A stretch of 8,570 nucleotides of DNA from Actinobacteria bacterium UBA5176. Its GTDB lineage: Bacteria; Actinomycetota; UBA4738. Of the stretch, positions 5,928 to 8,570 are shown in pieces. Under the pieces are notes generated by a model. It searched no databases. It was not told where the DNA came from and saw only the letters and a program-made list of their open reading frames with translations. The position numbers and the translations under genes are program-made. How positions within the stretch are numbered: position 1 is the stretch's first letter; each line of letters starts with the position of its first letter. The DNA lies in NCBI GenBank assembly GCA_002413305.1, contig DHWS01000089.1:1-8570 (forward strand), written 5' to 3'.

Positions 5928-6189
5928 CCTTAGCCACATCGAGGCGGCTGGCCGGAGACCACACTGCGCGACCGTTTGGCGCGTTTCTACAGGTCAACGG
6001 GCATCTCGCTGGTGTCCGGCGCGCAGCATGGGCCGCCCTAGGAAGCCCGTAGGGACGCGCGAATCACGGCGACCCCGCATCCCTATGGCCCTTGCCGATT
6101 TGGGAGCGGAGCAGGCGGGAATGAAACCCCGCTTTTCGACTGGCCGGTCTAGCTTGCCCGAAAGTCGGCCGGCCCGGTCTAGCTCCGCC

Positions 6190-6207
6190 CGGAGGATACT
6201 ACCGAGG
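6190..6207. repeat. 18-bp direct repeat, copy 2
   Basis: Second exact copy of CGGAGGATACTACCGAGG, 664 bp from the first (5526-5543). It lies 30 bases downstream of the stop codon of the minus-strand micro-operon. Confidence 0.7.
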
Positions 6208-6236
6208 GCGAGGCGGGCTGACGGTGCCAGTGGTAC

Positions 6237-6407
6237 TCAATCCCAGCGCCGACGGTCGCCGCGATCGCAGGGGAAGGCCGCGGACCGCGGGTGCTCCACG
6301 AACCGCAGCCCCGTGCCCGAAGCCGAGTCCCCGACCACGTATCGGCGGCACTTGTCGCAATGGGCGAAAGTAGTAGGCGCGATCTCCGCTCTGATAGCGG
6401 GCCTCAT
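6237..6407 (-). CDS. Small Cys/His-containing protein (56 residues), second gene of a two-gene operon
   Basis: The ATG at 6407 overlaps the TGA of the preceding gene as ATGA, the classical arrangement for translational coupling, which strongly supports both start and reading frame. The protein begins MRPAIRAEIAPTTFAHCDKC, continues RRYVVGDSASGTGLRFVEHP and ends FPCDRGDRRRWD. The spacing C-x2-C, then about 24 residues to an HP, then a single C resembles small zinc-ribbon-like proteins of phage and accessory regions, in which CxxC, H and C bind one metal ion; this is inferred from spacing alone. The arginine-rich tail could contact nucleic acid. No family name can be given. No terminator is evident downstream. 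Confidence 0.6.
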   Translation of the reverse strand: MRPAIRAEIAPTTFAHCDKCRRYVVGDSASGTGLRFVEHPRSAAFPCDRGDRRRWD

Positions 6408-6574
6408 CCCCGCTGAGCAATGTAGGTCATCTGCAATCGCTCGTCCTTGTCCGGGTTCGCGGGCTCGGTCCTGAGTACCCCTTCCACGATCCAACGGTCA
6501 GCGAACTGGATCTCCTGGTCCTGGCCCTCGTCCTGTTGGCCCTTCAGCGGACCGTTCACATAGGTGATTCTCAC
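6404..6574 (-). CDS. Small protein of unknown function (56 residues), first gene of a two-gene operon
   Basis: Translating from GTG 6574 gives VRITYVNGPLKGQQDEGQDQ, then EIQFADRWIVEGVLRTEPAN and PDKDERLQMTYIAQRG before TGA 6406-6404. The stop overlaps the next gene's ATG, so the two are almost certainly co-translated. The opening (strand, NGPLKGQ turn, acidic stretch) and the closing strand MTYIAQR recall small beta-rich proteins common in actinophage and accessory regions, but this resemblance is weak and no function follows from it. There is no Shine-Dalgarno before the GTG. Instead TACGAT lies seven bases upstream, which fits leaderless transcription. The frame is open further upstream, so a longer N-terminus is not excluded. 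Confidence 0.6.
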   Translation of the reverse strand: MRITYVNGPLKGQQDEGQDQEIQFADRWIVEGVLRTEPANPDKDERLQMTYIAQRG

Positions 6575-6581
6575 GGGCCGA

Positions 6582-6611
6582 ATCGTAGTCCCGATTCTCA
6601 GGACGCGTTCA
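6582..6611 (-). promoter_or_regulatory. Putative promoter for a leaderless micro-operon transcript
   Basis: On the minus strand TACGAT (6587-6582) matches the actinobacterial -10 pattern TANNNT and ends seven bases before GTG 6574, so transcription would start at or next to the start codon. A poor -35 candidate (TGAACG, 6611-6606) lies 18 bases further upstream. The missing Shine-Dalgarno agrees with a leaderless mRNA. Confidence 0.35.
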
Positions 6612-6670
6612 GGGACGCACGAGGACGAGAAGCCGGGTCCCGGACCCCGTCAGGACCGACACCTTCGTGC

Positions 6671-6793
6671 TCGATTTCCGCAACGGCCTGGCGCTCGCTG
6701 CTGCGGGCCCACGCCACGCTCATGCGCCGACTCGACACGGACCTGGAACGAGAGACGGGCTTGGCCCTGGCCGACTTCGACGTGCTCGCTCAA
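6671..6793 (+). pseudogene. MarR family regulator, N-terminal fragment
   Basis: The frame reads SISATAWRSLLRAHATLMRR, then LDTDLERETGLALADFDVLA. This is the alpha1-alpha2 dimerisation region at the front of MarR proteins, where the pattern is W-x-x-x-L-R-x-H-x-x-L-x-R-x-L-D-x-x-L-E-x-E-x-GL, then D-x-DVL. The winged helix-turn-helix that should follow is missing: directly after DVLAQ the sequence becomes the sigma-factor fragment in another frame. No convincing start codon precedes it. It is a regulator scrap fused at DNA level to the sigma gene. Confidence 0.55.
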
Positions 6794-6794
6794 G

Positions 6795-7617
6795 GGCACC
6801 GGCCGGGAGAGGTTCCGCCGGAGTCACCAGCCGAGGGGACGAGGGGAGGCGCTCGAGCTGCTCCGCCGGGTGGAGCGCGACGGGTCGGTGGCCAGGCGGC
6901 GGCTGATCGAGGCCAACCTCCGCCTGGTGGTCTCCATCGCCAAGCGCTACGCCACCCGCGGCAATGGCCTTCCTCGACCTGACCCAGGAGGGAAACCTGG
7001 GCCTGATCCGGGCGGTCGAGAAGTTCGACTACACGCGGGGGTACAAGTTCTCCACTTACGCCACGTGGTGGATCCGCCAGGCCATCACCCGGGGCATCGC
7101 CGACCAGTCCCGGGTCATCCGGGTCCCGGTGCACATCAGCGAGTGCACCAACAAGGTGGGCCGGGCCCGGCGCGAGCTGGTGCAGACGCTCGGCAGGGAG
7201 CCCCGGCCGGAGGAGGTCGGGGAGCGCGTCGGCCTGTCGGCGCAGAAGCTCGAAGAGGTCATGTCGGCGTCCCGGGACCCCCTTTCCCTGGAGACCCCGA
7301 TCGGTGAGGAGGAGGACGCTCGGCTCGGAGAGTTCGTCGAGGACCACCAAGCGGTAGCCCCGTTCGACGCCGCCTCCTTGGCCATGATGCAGGATCAGAT
7401 CGACTCGGTGCTCCGAACGCTGTCGGTGAGGGAGAGAAAGATCGTCGAGCTTCGGTTCGGCCTGAGCGACGGGGCGCCCCGGACCCTTGAGGAGGTCGGG
7501 GTGGAGTTCGGCGTCACGCGCGAGCGAATCCGCCAGATCGAGGCCAAGACGCTCTCCAAGATCCGCCACCCTTCCAGGGTTCAGAGGCTCCGGGGCTATC
7601 TGGAGGACCAGGGCTAG
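6795..7617 (+). pseudogene. RpoD-like sigma-70 factor, missing its start and carrying a one-base insertion
   Basis: In the first frame, EALELLRRVERDGSVARRRL then [19 protein letters not shown] correspond to regions 1.2-2.1. The reading then moves to the ATG 6964 frame: [20 protein letters not shown] and [20 protein letters not shown] (regions 2.2-2.4, core binding and -10 recognition), [19 protein letters not shown] (region 3), then [20 protein letters not shown] and [20 protein letters not shown] (region 4, -35 helix-turn-helix). RYATRG should be followed directly by MAFLDL; one extra A at 6963 breaks the frame. The 5' end, including any region 1.1 and the start codon, is replaced by the MarR scrap. 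The spacing of regions 2-4 is like primary/group 2 sigma factors, but VHISECTNK departs from the usual RIPVH(M) region 3 sequence, so an alternative sigma is likely. Internal initiation at 6964 would lack part of region 2. Confidence 0.75.
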
Positions 7618-7623
7618 GAAAAA

Positions 7624-7673
7624 CCGGACGAATCCGGGGGTGGTCCTCTCCTCTGGGGGAATCACCGCCCCCA
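7624..7673. terminator. Tandem short hairpins after the sigma gene (weak terminator candidate)
   Basis: CCGGA/TCCGG with a four-base loop (7624-7637) starts six bases after the sigma stop. TGGGGG/CCCCCA with an eight-base loop (7654-7673) follows. Neither is followed by a T run, so an intrinsic terminator is possible but not shown. Confidence 0.3.
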
Positions 7674-7687
7674 TGATGCCGCCCTGG

Positions 7688-8071
7688 TCACCATGCGCTG
7701 GCGGTGCTCATGGCGTCGGCTGTGGAACCGTCGACGTACTTCCCGTTCGTCCTCAGATAGACGCCCGCAGCCACGCAAACCCGTTGCTCGCCGGCCGGAA
7801 CGATCGTCTCGAGCCCCAACCCCCGGAGGGGACTGGAACTGGCTGTGGGGAAGGACTCAGTCCGAACCCGACCCCCTGGCAAGACGTTCGGCACGTCGGT
7901 CGGGGATGCGAGGGATCCGCCGGCGAGATAGGCTCGATCCTCGACAAGCGGGGGCCCTCGGCAAGGACCGCTGGCCAACGTCTTTCTTGAGCCGACCCAC
8001 GGAAGCAGGCCTCGCGGGGCAGGGTCCTCCCCGTTACTTCTTGGCGGCCTCGAAGTAGGGACTGGTCCCAC
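7688..8071 (-). pseudogene. Possible remnant of an unrecognised protein (C-terminal part)
   Basis: A 127-codon minus-strand frame opens at a GTG at 8071 that has no Shine-Dalgarno. Its last 45 residues, GLETIVPAGEQRVCVAAGVY followed by LRTNGKYVDGSTADAMSTAS and AW, look protein-like and use GC3-rich codons. The front part is arginine/proline-rich and resembles a shadow frame. I read this as a possible C-terminal remnant of a secreted or cell-surface protein, without a family assignment. In another minus frame, SGTSPYFEAAKK and a stop near 8036 resemble the tail of yet another gene. Confidence 0.3.
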
Positions 8072-8230
8072 TGGCGTGGTCTACAGCCGGTTCCGGGAGA
8101 CGGGAACTGACCTCGGGCTTCCGGCTAACTAGGCGCCACGAACCCCCGCACCGCCCGCCCGTCCACCCGCCCGCACCGAACTAGCTCCTCGGGCGACCCG
8201 TTCGACCGCGTCCCATCTCTCGTCGACGAT

Positions 8231-8267
8231 GGCTAGGCCCGGGGCGGCCTAGCCGCCCTTCCCCGGG
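8231..8267. repeat. Two mutually exclusive inverted repeats
   Basis: GGCTAGG (8231-8237) pairs with CCTAGCC (8248-8254). CCCGGGG (8238-8244), lying in that loop, pairs instead with CCCCGGG (8261-8267), optionally extended by CGG/CCG. Only one of the two can form at a time, an arrangement seen in attenuators, but no leader peptide or downstream gene confirms such a role. Confidence 0.4.
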
Positions 8268-8309
8268 TCGCGCAGCGCACGGGCCACGCCGCCGTGGTCG
8301 TTACAGGCT

Positions 8310-8340
8310 CCGCGGATTCCCCCGATCGGGGGATCCGTGG
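8310..8340. repeat. Strong hairpin (13-bp stem with one bulge) just before AAGGAGG
   Basis: CCGCGGAT (8310-8317) and CCCCC (8319-8323) pair with GGGGG (8328-8332) and ATCCGTGG (8333-8340), with one bulged T at 8318, one G-T wobble and the loop GATC. No T run follows. The Shine-Dalgarno-like AAGGAGG starts three bases downstream, so the hairpin could influence initiation of a short frame there, or serve as a protein-binding palindrome. Confidence 0.45.
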
Positions 8341-8400
8341 CTGAAGGAGGCCCTTGATCGCTCGTTCCCATGGCGAGGTACGGGGTCGGAAAGTGCGATC

Positions 8401-8426
8401 CGGCGCGAAATGGGCGGCGCGAAATG
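8401..8426. repeat. Short tandem repeat, 12-bp unit at 14-bp spacing
   Basis: CGGCGCGAAATG occurs at 8401-8412 and 8415-8426, separated by two bases. With only two copies, it could be a paired protein-binding site or a slippage product. Confidence 0.5.
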
Positions 8427-8458
8427 TCGGGGCCGAATATGGGTCCTGACCAGGGCGA

Positions 8459-8570
8459 ATGACCCACCCGGGGCCGTCGGGGCCCATTCGGAAATTCGAT
8501 TTTCTGGCACCTCTTCGGGCCGCTGAGGAGGACCCCTGCCTCCCGAAGCTCCCCGAGCGGTTCCCCCCGC
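8459..8570 (+). CDS. Possible start of an unrecognised gene running off the right edge
   Basis: From ATG 8459 the frame is open to the window edge (37 codons), reading MTHPGPSGPIRKFDFLAPLR and then AAEEDPCLPKLPERFPP. Its ATG overlaps, as ATGA, the stop of a 30-codon frame starting at ATG 8370, an arrangement that would suit coupled translation. However, the Shine-Dalgarno before 8459 is weak (AGGGCG), and the upstream frame is too far from AAGGAGG for normal initiation. A TTG frame at 8354 is spaced only three bases from it. I recognise no family. Confidence 0.25.
   Translation, partial: MTHPGPSGPIRKFDFLAPLRAAEEDPCLPKLPERFPP

Larger units (their letters stand above)
5655..6236. other. Gene-free, hairpin-rich segment
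   Basis: No frame here has both a credible start and protein-like content. The left part (5689-5927) holds the run of strong stems listed separately. The right part (5928-6236) is less structured; it has the 11-bp repeat CCGGTCTAGCT at 6144-6154 and 6174-6184 (30-base period) and the second copy of the 18-bp direct repeat. Possible readings are an unrecognised structured RNA, an attachment or replication-related region, or decayed transposon ends. I could match none to a known RNA family. Confidence 0.4.
7674..8458. other. Largely non-coding right-hand region with several structured elements
   Basis: Apart from the possible minus-strand remnant ending at 7688, I see no gene here. The stretch 8090-8230 has no recognisable content. 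From 8231 to 8340 there are strong hairpins, followed by an AAGGAGG at 8344-8350 and a short tandem repeat, which could form the leader of a gene beginning near 8459. Confidence 0.4.

Noticed and set aside
6790..7674. Minus-strand frame of 294 codons
   Set aside because: It is antisense to the sigma factor, whose regions 2-4 are unmistakable on the plus strand.
8233..8510. Three overlapping minus-strand frames of 69-84 codons
   Set aside because: They read through the hairpins and tandem repeat, lack ribosome binding sites and have Arg/Pro-rich shadow composition.
1..8570. A complete new defence, toxin-antitoxin or biosynthetic system
   Set aside because: No nuclease, helicase, reverse transcriptase, kinase-type toxin or biosynthetic enzyme can be seen. 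The only intact unrecognised cluster is the two-gene micro-operon, for which a function would be guesswork.

Overview
The window is GC-rich, roughly two-thirds G+C or more by eye. It has strongly GC3-biased coding stretches, a multi-pass membrane sensor of the type common in actinobacterial histidine kinases, a tRNA-Ser(GCU) 5' half close in layout to mycobacterial tRNA-Ser(GCU), and an RpoD-like sigma factor. Together these suggest an Actinomycetota chromosome, probably from an uncultured or poorly sampled lineage. The assignment is inference, because no rRNA or complete marker gene is present.

Layout. (1) 1-1082, minus: the N-terminal membrane half of a sensor kinase-type protein running off the left edge. 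(2) 1083-1656: a mostly non-coding gap holding a short minus-strand coding remnant. (3) 1657-2479, plus: a four-helix membrane protein of less GC-rich composition, started at a GTG with a strong Shine-Dalgarno, followed 10 bases later by a 38-codon proline-rich ORF. (4) 2605-3640: truncated genes of unrelated families on alternating strands, namely a beta-propeller C-terminus (minus), a GNAT acetyltransferase lacking both ends (plus), a cyclic-nucleotide-binding domain C-terminus (minus), a hydrophobic segment (minus), and the 5' half of tRNA-Ser(GCU) (plus). (5) 3749-5154, plus: a membrane-anchored PD40-type beta-propeller protein that is complete except for a single-base frameshift in a C run. 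(6) 5155-5654: remnants of two different transposases on opposite strands, then orphan coding pieces. (7) 5655-6236: no gene, but a train of strong inverted repeats, flanked by an 18-bp direct repeat. (8) 6237-6574, minus: a two-gene micro-operon of two 56-residue proteins joined by an ATGA overlap and probably transcribed without a leader. (9) 6671-7617, plus: a MarR N-terminal scrap joined to an RpoD-like sigma factor that lacks its start and carries a one-base insertion. (10) 7618-8570: mostly non-coding, with a possible minus-strand remnant, several hairpins and a possible new gene entering the right edge.

The region reads as a gene graveyard or recombination hotspot. At least six genes are truncated at positions where an unrelated family begins, two have single-base frameshifts, and transposase debris is present. 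A mis-joined metagenomic assembly or low-coverage sequencing errors could produce part of this picture, and nothing in the sequence alone excludes that. I see no complete recognised defence, biosynthetic or mobile system. The most coherent undescribed unit is the small two-gene operon at 6237-6574 together with the neighbouring hairpin-rich segment.
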